Assembly (NCBI GenBank): GCA_004194705.1
Contig: SADC01001282.1
Coordinates: forward strand, 806,001-870,000
Reading direction: 5' to 3'
From: Ditylenchus dipsaci
Lineage: Eukaryota > Nematoda > Chromadorea > Rhabditida > Anguinidae
Length of the DNA stretch: 64,000 nucleotides
Below the pieces are notes generated by a model. That model was given only the letters and a program-made list of their open reading frames with translations. It ran no database searches and was not told where the DNA came from. Shown here piece by piece: positions 33,601-44,337 of this stretch (positions within the stretch are counted from its first letter, which is position 1; each line of letters begins with the position of its first letter). The translations under genes and the position numbers were made by a program.

Positions 33601-36419
33601 ATTCTCGGTGTTTCTCAATTGGATCAAATCGAACTGATGCCCCTAAAGTCTGAATTCTTACTCCTTTTAAATTATTTCTTGCCCTTTTTCAAATTTCAAA
33701 TAAAAAACTGAAATTTTGCCCCTTTTTATAAAATCGACAAATTTATCCAATTTGGCGCCTTCGATAAAAAATTAGATGAATTTACCCGATTTCATTAAAA
33801 AGGAGCAAGATTTCAGAAAAAGAAGAGCAAGATTTCAGTTTTTTCATTTGAAATTTGAAAAAGGGGCAAGGAATAATTGAAAAGGGGCAAGAATTCAGAC
33901 TTTAGGGGCAACAATTCAGTTACATCCTTTTCAATTTATATGTTTTTCAGTTTAGGACACACGTTTGAGTCTGTTCTAACGTGCAGTGGCCTGCCCTGCA
34001 CGTTTATTTAAGGCTTTTCAAAAAATCAAAAAAAAAACACTAAAAATAAATAAGATTTGAAAAACCGCGGATTTAAAAAAGTGTTTCAAAAGCGTGGAAA
34101 GATGCCTCTATTCGACTAAAGTACACTAAAGTACACTGCGGTGCTCAAAATGCCTAAAATCATCTTTTTCGACATTTTAGCTGCCTAAACATGATAAAAA
34201 AATGTTTTTAGGTGGCGGTCAACACTTCCCACAAATTTGTTTGGCCTAAATTTGACTTTTTGCCTTGGTCCCCCGAAGTAATTCAACCAAAAAGGGTATC
34301 TGGATGACCAGAAAAGGGTTGGTTTATTTTACCATGTTTTTCGACTGTAAATAGCAGAGAGAGTCTTTGATTGGATGTATGATTAAGAATCTTGCTCGAA
34401 TTTATGTCATAGGCTAAAAGTCAAATTTTGGCTAAAAATTTAAATGTCGACCACGCCCTAAAATTATGTTATTCATGTTTACCATCACCCCACTGACCCA
34501 CTAAATAATTCGGGGTTGCAGTGACGAATCCCCCCCCCCCCACGGGGACTGATCAGGTGGAGGAGATAACATCATATTCGTGATTCTTGACCCCGATTTC
34601 ATGAGAAAGCCGCGCGTTTTTTTGATTCTGAGAAAAAAAATTTTTTCGAACCACAGGGGGGGGGGTATCATGAGTTTTTTAGTCAAAATTTAAAATTTTA
34701 AATTGGCGCCTTTTGAATTTAAAAGGGACTAAGGGCTGTATAGGGAGGGGAAGGGAATAAAAGGGGGCCACTTTTATGGCAGAACATTATAAATTTGAAT
34801 ATCTATCCGAACTCAAGCCCAATTTGGAGCACTTAAAATTGATCACCCTCCCCGGTCAAATCAGCTTGGAGTACCAAAGAAAAATTCTGACTGCACTTTT
34901 TTCTCGGATCGGAGCTCATGTTCAAGTGAGAGGGAGGGGCTCAGGTTGAATTTAGCCAAAGTTTTGTTATTTCCAGTTTGGACAGATCGACCTTGTGGTA
35001 TGTTCCTGTTATGAATCCAAAAAATCAACTGACCACCACATGACATCCACCGCACATGCATCTGTAGCGTGAGGAGCTGCTCGACGCAGTCAATGAGCTC
35101 ATCGATGGAGGCAACACTCTGGGGCTGTGCAAGCTGTTCAGCTGCTGATGGTTAGGGGTAGAGAATGAGGGTGAGGGTCGAGGCAGAGGTGAGCAACAGG
35201 AGGACGAGGAGGAGGAGAAGTGATGCTGGTTGCCACTGGCCATAACTCCCGCATTAGGGCTTCCTGCCAGCAAGTCTCCTTCTGCAAAACAACAATTTAA
35301 TGAACGGTTTCTGGAATACTTGAAAAAAATGTCCACTTGACTTTTTAATTAAATTCCAAATTAGCAGAATATGCAGCCTAATCCCAGGGCTTTATTGCCC
35401 TCTGTTTTGTGCTGGTTTGCGCCTTGTCAATCATCTAGTGGGTTTTATTGGTATTGTGATGTGGGCCTCGAATGTAAGAAGGCCTAGCCAACCAAACAAC
35501 GCCACTGTAGTTGGCAGTTGACCCCAAAAAAGCCATAAGGGTCCCCCCTCTTTTTCTTTGTGTGAGAAATTCTGCCTGGGCCCCTGTTGAATTTTTGACC
35601 CTAGTATAGAATAGACCCTCCCCTCCCAAACTTTTTTTTTTAAATTTAATTTCGATACATTTTGTTGTATTTGCTTCGAATATTTGTCAAGCTACCTCGC
35701 ATTTTTTGAAAATTGCAAAATTATGACCGGTAAAAAAAAAAGAGGAATATTCAGGGTGGCCAGCTGTTCTGGTGTCTCAAGAAATTTCCTGCTTTTTGGA
35801 TTTAAATTCCGATATTTTACTGTCAAGAATCAGGAAATCAGCTACGCATAAAAAAAGTCATGTTTGATTGTGATTGATTTTTGTTCAAAATGCAGATTTT
35901 GTGTCTGGCCAGTGGCCACCCTGGTCAGTGGGCCGTTTACCACATTTTTTTAAATTCGCGCCAGCGAATTTAAAAAAAAACAGGAATCTTTTATTTTTTT
36001 TCGGTAGAGTTAACTATCACACTAGACTTAACCGATGTTAATTATGGATGACTGGGTAAGAGAAAAGTTCACCAGCGTGGTCGGATCCGAAATCCGGTGT
36101 GAGAATATTATTATTTGTTGTGTTTAACCGACAAAAAGTTGGAAAATTTCACAACTGGTCAAATAGAAAAAATGGTTTGAATAATAGTACCATTAGATGT
36201 CCTAATGGGTGATCCTGAACTACTATTGGAGCTGCTGCTTGCCGGATTGTCCACTGGAGTGCATCTGAGCACACACTGGCCTTCTCTATTGACCAGTAAG
36301 GCTGCTGGGACGGCTTCTTTAAAGCGCACCCTCCTGTTGGACTTTCCCACTGCTGGCTCGCCCTCATCTGTTCTCCAGTACAGGGACCTGGTCTTAAGGC
36401 CTTTGACTAGGTCAGCCAT
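30663..36419 (-). CDS. LAPTM-like four-helix membrane protein, 6 exons, 324 aa
   Basis: Exons on the - strand: 36419-36191, 35281-35034, 33463-33290, 33234-33147, 30951-30837, 30783-30663. All introns are GT-AG, all phases agree, and the stop is TGA 30665-30663. Start ATG 36419 (MADLVKGLKTRSLYWRTDEG) has an in-frame stop upstream. Residues 1-150 are polar and Ser-rich. Then comes a Cys/His patch (YRCMCGGCHV), followed by four hydrophobic helices (CFLVLYVWLTVCGLLFGM; VWALIPLLVIPISAYGL; LYPLLIVT/VIHLIVCLLMVVIVG; SILLLVLLVTILGCFLLAAL), then CIQYYECW and a polar tail. The Cys-rich patch just before helix 1 and the aromatic motif after helix 4 recall LAPTM endo-lysosomal proteins. The family name is tentative; the gene model is firm. 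Confidence 0.8.
31125..31460. mobile_element. Pogo-type palindromic MITE (336 bp)
   Basis: Ends CAGTGGATTCTCGATTTAAC and complement, TA on both sides. Arms share ttgtcaaatactttttatt and acaaaattttaagg. It lies in LAPTM-like intron 4. Confidence 0.8.
31630..32030. repeat. Fold-back repeat with AACGGTAAAT/ATTTACCGTT
   Basis: Arms of about 170 bp built from aattcaacggtaaatt units pair end to end; the inner stem cacagtccgttg / caacggactgtg closes it. Confidence 0.75.
32127..32555. mobile_element. Degenerate pogo-type MITE (TTCGTTCCCAC family)
   Basis: Ends cagtccactctcaatttagt and complement, with the family core ttcgttcccac / ggtggaaacgaac inside. More diverged than the copies at 38635 and 50612. 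Confidence 0.65.
32826..32992. mobile_element. Pogo-type MITE (CAGTCGAACTCCGATATAAG)
   Basis: 167 bp, TA-flanked; ends CAGTCGAACTCCGATATAAG and complement, with extra internal copies of ggtggccttatatcgg. Confidence 0.8.
33625..33925. repeat. Fold-back repeat with AAAAGGGGCAAG
   Basis: tgcccctaaagtctgaattc at the left pairs with gaattcagactttaggggca at the right; inner blocks of ttgccctttttcaaatttca pair as well. It lies in LAPTM-like intron 2. Confidence 0.75.
34541..34830 (+). repeat. Dispersed repeat 'CATGAGAAAGCCG', copy 3 (uninterrupted)
   Basis: Continuous version of the repeat that the LTR element entered at 2999. It includes 'agggctgtatagggagggg', the pre-insertion site with a single TATAG. 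Confidence 0.8.
35752..35923. mobile_element. MITE with CAGGGTGGCCAG ends
   Basis: CAGGGTGGCCAGCTGTTCTGG-type left end and ctggccagtggccaccctg right end. The interior is AT-rich with repeated tcctgctttt / caggaaat words. LAPTM-like intron 1. Confidence 0.65.
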
Positions 36420-36930
36420 TGGGGCGGGCAAAGCCTGGGCTGAGAAGCCCAGGTCTCCGGCCTTAACTCTGTTCTCCTCCTCTTGTTCTGTTCAAGGCAA
36501 GCCAACAAATAAGTCACCGAAATAGTCTTGGCTACAACCACATAGGTGGTGCTGTGATTTGCTCGTAATCCAGCCAGTGCTACTATAGCTTCACTTAAAA
36601 ATGGTGGTTTTAGAAAACGTTAAAAATAGGAGAAGACCGCAAGAAAAAAGTGGGATATAGCATGATTATTGATATTTAAATTGAATAATTTAACACACAA
36701 AATACATTCAAAAGTTTGATTAGCAACATGAATGTGTTGCAATGAAGTGAAAGAATAGGGCAATTCAACTGACAAGAGCCTCAATAGAACTGCTAGTCCA
36801 AGCCTATATCAATATAAATATTGATAGCCATAATCGGTTCATTCTACAGTTAACTGTCTACAGTTTCGACAAATAATAGCTTGCCGATTTCAGAAATCGT
36901 AATTTGAAAAGTTGACGAAAAAATAACGTG
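36420..36930. other. Upstream region of the LAPTM-like gene
   Basis: Mostly non-repetitive. It should hold the promoter and 5' UTR of the - strand gene. No TATA box or initiator can be assigned with confidence. Confidence 0.4.
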
Positions 36931-36939
36931 CATATTGGA

Positions 36940-37086
36940 TAGGGTTGGTAATTCTCCGGAAAAAGTATTTCTCCGGGTAATTACCCGGGTGATTTCGGGT
37001 AATTACCCAAGTAATTACGGAGGAATAAGGCCGGAAAAGTATTTTTCCGGGTAATTACCCGGGTAATTACCAATCAACCAACCATA
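36940..37086. mobile_element. hAT-type MITE, 8-bp TSD ATATTGGA
   Basis: Starts TAGGGTTGGTAATT and ends in the complement of TATGGTTGG. The interior is GGGTAATTACCC repeats. ATATTGGA is duplicated at 36932-36939 and 37087-37094. Confidence 0.85.
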
Positions 37087-37354
37087 ATATTGGATATATA
37101 GTTCAGGTGACCCCAATGGGTGGTGCAGTGGGTAGTTGGTGGCGTAGAAACATTGGATAATCACTTTCAATGCCTCGAATTTACTTTTTCTTGACGCGGA
37201 TACACTTTTTAATGGCCCAAATATTATTTGATCCAAATAAACTTCTTTTCGGCGCAAATACTTTTTTAATGGCGCTTATTTTTTTTACTTGGCTCAAATT
37301 TATCGAATTAATTTATCAATTACCGTATACTCTATTGACTTCCACCTTCTAATA

Positions 37355-37508
37355 CAGTCAACCCTCGATTTTACGGCACTCCGGGCCCGGTCCCGGGGTG
37401 CCGTAAAATCGAGGGTTCACTTTTACTAAATCCTAGTCAATGCCGACCAAATTGGTCTATTTTTGGGTGCCGTTAAATTGATGGTGCCGTTAAATCGAGG
37501 GTTGACTG
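37355..37508. mobile_element. Pogo-type MITE (CAGTCAACCCTCGATTTTAC)
   Basis: Ends CAGTCAACCCTCGATTTTAC and complement. Internal copies of ggtgccgttaaatcgagg; the inner hairpin gggcccggtcccggggtgcc is GC-rich. Confidence 0.8.
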
Positions 37509-38634
37509 TGATTCCCCATCCTAAGGACTCCGTATCTCAACCTAAAGCAAACATTTCCCAAATCTGTATTTAACGTTTTCTTAATTAGTACGAGCTCTCC
37601 TAATTCCACTTTTCAGATTTTGGTTGGTTACACGAAAATCTCAAAATCGCCCTCAAAATTTTTCAAATTTCTAGGGGTTGAAAAATAACTGCCGTCGGGA
37701 CTTAATGCAGTAAATACGGTATGTGCCATAAAAAGTGTAAAGTTGCGCCGAAAAGAAGTTGATTCGGGCCAAATAATATTTGGGTTATTAAAAAGTGTAT
37801 TTGCACCATAATAAAATAAAATGGCGCCACTGAAAATTATTATCCAGAAACATTTGCCACTAAGGTTCGCATCTGACACCTGGCTGTCTTATTTATTTTT
37901 TCCTTTTTTTTTAATTATTCGTCTACCTGCTTAGTCTGATGCAAATGGGCTATCTTCCCGTATAAAGTCTTAAAAAGTCACCTCCATTAAGATGAACTTC
38001 CCAATAAGAGAATATCAACTACACAAAATTCTAGTCCTTCCTTTCCAAATTCTCCTTTCCTGACCTTAAATAGCAACTTTTGCTACAAAGTTTGACATTT
38101 TACATCAACAAAGGGTTGAATTTCAAGAAAAAGAGGAAAAGTGCATTTCTGAATAAAATATCGAAAAAAAAGTTGACGTGTTTCGACAAGTCAAAACAAA
38201 AATACAGCTTCAAATCAAAAATATTGCGCCTGTTTATGGTGGGGAACGAACTCGCAAGCTTCCAGATTTATGTTTTTTTAAGAGCAGAACAATGGAAGTA
38301 ATCACATTAATGTGCTTTACACATAATATTTTGCCAACAGCAGCCTGGAATAATAACACGAACCAGTGATGATGCTGCTGCTAGCAATACTCGAAAAAGA
38401 ACTCATGCACTGCAAAGAAACCTGAGACATAAGGGGGGGGGCACAGTTAACAGAGTCTCTTGTTTCATCAACGCAAATATTCATTTGTTGTTAAGCTGGA
38501 GCAGTAACAAGCTGTTCGATTGAACACACACACTTGTCTGGCTGTCTTCTCAAAAAAAGCTCACTTATTGTTTTTTTAAATGAGTTTTTTTCGTTGTTGA
38601 ACCGGATGGATAGACAAAGTGTCAATGAGTTTTA
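37509..38634. other. No gene seen
   Basis: AT-rich with short inverted repeats (for example 37195-37280 against 37740-37800, sharing ttggcgcaaatac / gtgtatttgcacc words). Short frames only, without recognisable motifs. Confidence 0.4.
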
Positions 38635-39062
38635 CAGTCAAACCTCGATTTAGTGGCACCCCAAAAGTTCGTTCCCGCCTAGGGTCCGACACTTTTTTTA
38701 ACCCAATTTTCAAAATATTTTATCGATTCTGTTTTGACAGTCTGGTCGCAAATATCGTGAGGACTCTGATTTTGCCGATCGTTTTTTGAAAAGTAAACGA
38801 ATTTTGGGTGAAAAAAGTGAAACCTCGATATAGTGGCACCTGTTTTCAAAAAAGGGGTGCCACTATATCGAGGTTTCACTTTTTTCACCCAAAATTCATT
38901 TACTTTTCAAAAAACGATCGGCAAAAACGGAATCCTCACGATATTTGCGACCAGACTGTCAAAACAGAATCGATAAAATATTTTGCAAATTGGGTTAAAA
39001 AAAGTGTCGGACCCTAGGCGGGAACGAACTTTTGGGGGTGCCACTAAATCGAGGTTTGACTG
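38635..39062. mobile_element. Pogo-type palindromic MITE, reference copy
   Basis: 428 bp, TA on both sides, ends CAGTCAAACCTCGATTTAGT. The whole element is a palindrome: conserved arm block AAGTTCGTTCCCGCCTAGGG / TCCGACACTTTTTTTAACCC, then acgatcggcaaaa, and an inner second copy of the end (aaacctcgatatagtggcac). Confidence 0.9.
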
Positions 39063-39367
39063 TACAGCAATTTGACAACCTTTTTTATTTTTGACAGAAA
39101 AAGGTTTTTGGTAAATGATATTGGGAACTTGCTTGGTTGGGGGCCCTTTTTTTCGTTAACTATGAATTAACTATGGATATTAGTCCTAGACCCCGGAAAA
39201 AGTGCGCAAGACATTTCTTAATTTTGTTTAACATATGATGGCCTACCCTGAGCCTGAAAACCTAAGCCGAAAAAAGTAATGCAATTGACTAATATTGCGC
39301 TTTTTTAGAAATGAAAATATTTGAAATATTTTTTCTTGATCCCACAATCTGAATTTTTTATTATTAT

Positions 39368-39597
39368 CAGGTTGTGTCATAAATAGGTTTGCTTTTTTCA
39401 AATGAAATTTTCGTGGCATTGTGTTTTTCTATACATTTTTGACAACTTTTTGATAATTGACCTTTTATTTTGTAGCTTACAATCTTGACTACAAAATAAT
39501 ATGTCAACTTTTAAAAAAATTATCAAAATTTCACAGAAAAAACAGACTGCTGCAAAATTTTCATTTGAAAAAACCAAGTGTATTTATGACACAACCT
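39368..39597. mobile_element. MITE with CAGGTTGTGTCATAAATAGG ends
   Basis: Inverted ends CAGGTTGTGTCATAAATAGG / tgtatttatgacacaacct; arms share tttgacaactttttgataatt-like blocks. Confidence 0.75.
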
Positions 39598-39747
39598 AAT
39601 ATTTTAAATATAACCCATATTTTAAATCAAACGTTTTTGTCAGAACACCAAAAGACATCAGAAAAAAAAAAAGCTTACACGTGTTAGAAGGAAATCGCCC
39701 GATCTGTAAAATCTTAGCCCTTCAAATTTTTACTTGTTTTTAGAATT

Positions 39748-39990
39748 TTCCATGCTTTTCGATGCGAGAATACAAAAATCCTGCGTATAACCATCCATCG
39801 TATCAACCACAAAAATTTCGATTTTCGGATGCCCTGGTCCCCCAAGCTTATTTTTTTAGATTTCAAAGAGCCAGAAAATTAGCTTGGGAGATCGGGACAT
39901 CCGAAAATCAAAATTTTCGTGGTCGATCTCACACATGGCTATATGTATGATTTTTGTATTCCACGCATTGGAAAACATGGAAAAACGCTA
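39748..39990. repeat. Palindromic repeat with GGTCCCCCAAGC
   Basis: catgcttttcgatgcgagaatacaaaaatc pairs with gatttttgtattccacgcat; accacaaaaatttcgatttt pairs with aaaatcaaaattttcgtggt. Stems run to agcttgggag. Confidence 0.7.
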
Positions 39991-40199
39991 TAAAAAAGTA
40001 AAAAGTTTGAAGGATTAAAATTTTAAAGTTCGGGATGTACTCTTTTTTGATATTATAATATAAAAAAAGATGTTAGTAAGAAGGTAGCAAATTCAGAGTG
40101 AAAAGGTTATTGCCCAACAAAATATTCTTAAAATAGAATATGGTCTTAAACATATTTGAAGACAAATAGCCAGGATTAAACAAAAAATTACTAGAAAAA

Positions 40200-40520
40200 T
40201 ACAAAAAGCAAAATTGTTCTGTTATCACCAAGTAGTATAAAACGGCAGTGCCATCGCACCCAGGTTTAAGTAGTAGTAGTAGCGGTGTTGGTGTGAGTTA
40301 ACTGTAATCTAATCCCCAGTGAACAGGCTAGGTAGTTTGAACACCAGTTTGCAACCAGCCCTCCCCTAATTAAATTGCCTCAACAACAACAACTTTGCAA
40401 TTGCATTATTATTATGGTGGATTATTGTTACTGGAATGTTGAATTCATGTGCTGAACTGGCGCCGGAAAAGCAAAAAAGACAGTAGAACACGTGTTTTGC
40501 AGATTTGGATGGTCACCCCA
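40200..40520. other. Non-repetitive island
   Basis: GC-richer than its surroundings, without inverted repeats and with no ORF of note. It includes (gta)n and (aac)n short runs. Candidate conserved non-coding sequence or promoter; nothing more can be read from it. Confidence 0.35.
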
Positions 40521-40849
40521 GGGTACAATTAAGCGGCCAGGTGGTCCAGGTATGGGAGTTTGGGACTGGATGATGACAATGGTAGATGGTTGGGTTTGCA
40601 TAAAAACGAAACAAAAAATAAACAGGATTTAAGTTTAGACAAGGAAAATGTGTTTTGGCTGTTTTATTGTCAAAAAATCTTATTTGGGTAAAAACACATT
40701 TATTTTTTTTTAAACAAAAACGAAAATATTTAGCAAATTTACGAAAAATTTCCGCGATGGTAGACAATTAGATTTTTCAGCCGGGATATATGACACTATC
40801 GCCAAATATCTATTTTAGAATGTCTCAAAGCTTAAAAAATTGCTAGCAA

Positions 40850-41312
40850 AAAGAAAGAAGAAAGCCGGCTGGAAAATTGAAAAAGCCAAGAATATTCTGA
40901 AGACTACCGTGCAATCGAACAAATCGGCCAAGACATAGCCTAGAAGATAGTACAAACAAAACTGAAGTTAAAAGGAATATAAAATTGACAGCAGTTACAT
41001 GAGCACCCAAGTACTGCGGCAAAAATTTCATGTTTAGAGTGGCCCAAAAAAAAACCATCTTTGCATTCAAAATCTTTTTTTTTGGCATTGTGTCCTTGAC
41101 CCACGTTTCTCGATGGTCTTCATGTAAGTTACTCCTAAATTTGTAGTTGATTTCACTGGCTACAATTTGGGTGGTAACTTGCATGGAGATCATCCGCGAA
41201 AAGTTGGTCAAGGACGCGAAAAGTTGGTCACTCTGAACATGAAATTTTTGCCGCAGTACTTGGGGGCTCATGTAACTGCTGTCAATTTTATATTCCTTCA
41301 AACTTCAGTTTT
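40850..41312. repeat. Palindromic MITE
   Basis: aaggaatataaaattgacagcagttacatg (40972 on) pairs with the sequence ending at about 41300; gtactgcggcaaaaatttca and ttgtgtccttgacccacgtt are internal. The related word ttggcattgtg recurs in 57035-57276. The - frame of 152 codons across it is not a gene. Confidence 0.7.
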
Positions 41313-42889
41313 GTTTGTACTATGACACAATTCCAAAAACACGATTTTGAATGCAAACATGGACAGCAGCCATGTGTCACCCCCTCCAAAGAGTATTTTT
41401 CTCTAATCGATTTTTTTTTTCATTTTTCATCTATTTCACACCTTTTGCACCGACAATACCAAGGGTTTTTGGACGCGAAGCGGCCAAATACCAGCACACT
41501 CTATATTGCAATAGATTGGGGTGAACAAAAATCACGGGGACCAAAAAAGGTAGGCTTAGAGAAAAATACTCTTTAAAGGGGGTGGCCAGTGGCCACTTGG
41601 GCTTTTACGGCAAAGGTGGTTTTTTGGGCCACCTTGCAGACAAAAAGAAAACTAGAATGAAATTTAAAAAAATTGAATTAAGAATTTATTGTGGGTTTTT
41701 TTAACTTTGGGAAAGGCAATTACAGGAAGTTTTACAGTAATTCCGCAGGTCATTTCACATAAAAATATATTTTTCGGCATTTTAATATACGGCATTCTAA
41801 TAAAGCCGACCACATAATCCATTGTGCAAGATGTTCAAAGAATGAATGGTCCACCTACTCTATTATGCAAAATAACAAAAAGTGGTGAAAAAGTAGCAGG
41901 ACATAAATTTTGAACAAGTAGCAGCAAGAGCAGGAAACAATAGCAGCACAATGATGTGGGCCACATAGTAAACATCTCAGCTCATAATGACTGCTTAACA
42001 CGCACAGCCACTCTTCTCACAAGTTAGAAGTGGGTCGGTTTCTCCAAATATACAAGCCAGTCTAAGTAAACAAAAAATTGCTAGAAAGAGAATTCTCCGC
42101 GGGTTCGATGCTCTTCCAAAGATCCTTAGATCTGGGTTTTCCGTTTATTAGAGAAAATTCGGTAGCTACAGTCGAATCCGTCCATAGCGGGCTAAAGTAT
42201 TACCGTATTTGCTAAAAAGTTCGGGCTAAATTTACCTATACCTTCCCGACTCAATTAACCTTAACTCCCACCAGTAAATCAGCTTGGGGGCCAAGACAAA
42301 ACAATTTCATTTGAAAAATTTAATTTTAAAGTTTCAAAAAATATCAAAATAATATATTTGCACTTTTTGGTTATTTTTATGCAAAAAATTATTAGTATTA
42401 AAAAATGGAAAAAGTTTTGCCTTGGTCCCCCAAGCTGATTTGCTGGTGGGGGTCAAGGTTAATATAGTGGTGGGGGTAAAGGTAAAGTGCTCCAAAGTTC
42501 GTTCCCGCCTAGGGTCCGACACTTTTTTTATCCCACTTTTGAAAGCTTTTTATAAATTGTGTTTTGATAGTCTGGCCTGAAATATCGCAAGTATTCCAAT
42601 TTTGCAGTTCATTTTGAGAAAGAAAACAAATTTGGTATTTTGAAGGATAGATCCGTCATTGAAATAATCAACTTTTTGAAAAAAAATGACCGTATTTGTT
42701 TTAAAATAAGCCGAAAGGCCTAAAAACAGTCTTGTAGAATAATTTCTATGACAATTTGTGATCTGAGATATAAGTCTTCCAAGTAGAGGGGGCAAGTTTT
42801 TTAGGAGTGGTCGACTTATTAGAATAAATACGGTAGGTTAATGAAGAGGTTTGCCTTTTATAGGGGGGGAGCTATATAGTGTTGAAAAT

Positions 42890-43135
42890 TCGGCCTAGGT
42901 GGTGCAGAGGGTTAGAGTTGGTGTTTTATGGTCCAAAATGGTGCGCAGGTTCGATCCCACGTGGTGGCACGCTGACCAACGATGTAATTGGGTTCGTTGA
43001 TTCCGAATCTGGCGCTAAAAAGTTGAACTACGCCGACAAATTGGCCAAACAAAGTAAAAAAAAATTAGCATACCACAAGGCACTTTTTTGGGCCATAAAA
43101 AACTAACGCTTATCCACGCGCCACCGAGACCACTT
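42890..43135. repeat. tRNA-like pol III unit and decayed inverted partner
   Basis: 42890-42972: A-box-like GGTGGTGCAGAGGGTTAG and B box GGTTCGATCCC, ending acgtggtggcac. The inverted partner 43066-43135 keeps only the A-box side (complement of ctcggtggcgcgtgg). It is not a functional tRNA; no cloverleaf forms. Confidence 0.55.
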
Positions 43136-43146
43136 TCTCAAACTTA

Positions 43147-43513
43147 AAGGGAGGGGGGCAAAAGCCATTTAGGTTTGAAAAAGTGGCTTCCATGGCGCAG
43201 TGCGTAAGTGCTCGCGTTTTTTGGCCCAAAATGGTGTTTTTTCGGTGTTGCAGGTTCAATCCCACGTAGGGGCACACTATTTTTTTGGCTTTTTTGGGCA
43301 GTTTAGAGGTAATTAGACTTTTTTGACGCCAGATTCGGGATCAGCGACCCAAATTACCTCTGAACTGCCCAAAAAAGCCAAAAAAATAGTGTGCCACTAC
43401 TTGGGATTGAACCTGCAACACCAAAAAAACACCATTTTGGGCCAAAAAACAAGAGCAGTTACGCACTGCGCCATGGAAGCCACTTTTTCAAACCTAAATA
43501 GCTCCCCCCTTTA
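43147..43513. repeat. Convergent palindromic pair of tRNA-like units, copy 1
   Basis: Left unit 43182-43287: GTGGCTTCCATGGCGCAGTG (A box), GGTTCAATCCC (B box), then ggggcacac and a T7 run that would stop pol III. The right unit 43380-43484 is its inverted copy. They face each other around a 90-bp stem including ttagaggtaattagac. Near-identical to 52679-53045. Confidence 0.75.
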
Positions 43514-43659
43514 AACGGATTCCCCTTCTAAATGCCAAAGCTGTTTTCTATTGCAAAATTATCGATCAAATTGTAATCCTTACGATAATGCTAACCAGAT
43601 CCAAAAGCTTTAAAAATTGGGTAAAAAGGTGTCAGACCCTAGGCGGAAACGAACATTTG

Positions 43660-44300
43660 CCATTATGTTATTGAGCCATTCAATTTTACCTTATTTGGCA
43701 AGGGTTTATCTAACACCAGGTGCCTGGTTAATGTCACCCAGAGGGAGGACAGCCAAACCACCTGACCCCCAAAAAGTTGTTGTGTCATCACACAGTTGGC
43801 AATGGATATGGAAAACTAGCCAAGGCATCATCCCCCTGCCAGTGCTTAAAGCTCTAGAGAATGGGCCAAGTGCCACATGCCACTAATTGTTTTGGTGTGA
43901 GGCATCCGAGAATTTGCAAGGCCATTGCTCCAAGGTGACTTAGCCAACCCTTTGCTTTTATCGGCATTTTAATTTGGCTGGTTGTTGTTGTGGTTTAAAA
44001 AAAGCAAGAGGGCTGATTAGCAGTACCAGTAACCAAGCCTAGGTAATCCACAATTGAATTAATTGGAATTTTTTTACTGAAGCTTGTGAAAAAAATTAGC
44101 GGCGCAATTGAGGAATTAAGGCATGGAAATTAGCTAGCATTCCTGTTAAAAGAGGGAATAAGGAAGGAATAGGGCTTCCAATGCTGTATTAACTGTGAGA
44201 ATCCCTTTTATTAGGGAGAATGCAAGACTCAAACTATATAGACTAGGATACAAAATATAAAAAGCATAAAAAATTGACATTGAAGTGGCTAGAAAAAACA
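43660..44300. other. Non-repetitive island
   Basis: Unique, GC-richer sequence between two mobile elements (around 43690-43960). A frame of 89 codons (43617-43886) has no known motif and crosses into the MITE. It could be a regulatory or ancestral intergenic sequence. Confidence 0.35.
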
Positions 44301-44337
44301 CCATCAATTTTTAAACAAATCTTGTTGTACTTTTTTG

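Larger units (their letters stand above)
42485..43660. mobile_element. Pogo-type MITE split by tRNA-like palindromes
   Basis: Left half 42485-42650 (aaagttcgttcccgcctagg, gtccgacac) and right half 43560-43660 (ggtgtcagaccctaggcgg) are the two arms of the TTCGTTCCCGCC MITE. The middle has been replaced by 42685-42835 (another small TA-type MITE) and two tRNA-like units. Confidence 0.6.

Noticed and set aside
36205..36525. 106-codon + frame opposite the first LAPTM-like exon
   Set aside because: Antisense shadow of a real exon whose splice phases and membrane continuation support the - strand.
40843..41301. 152-codon - strand frame with hydrophobic end
   Set aside because: It runs through a palindromic MITE; the same sequence appears inverted. 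No conserved motif.
43182..43276. Possible functional tRNA gene (A box and B box present)
   Set aside because: The distance between boxes is filled by AT-rich sequence; no anticodon stem-loop and no acceptor stem pairing as in a tRNA.
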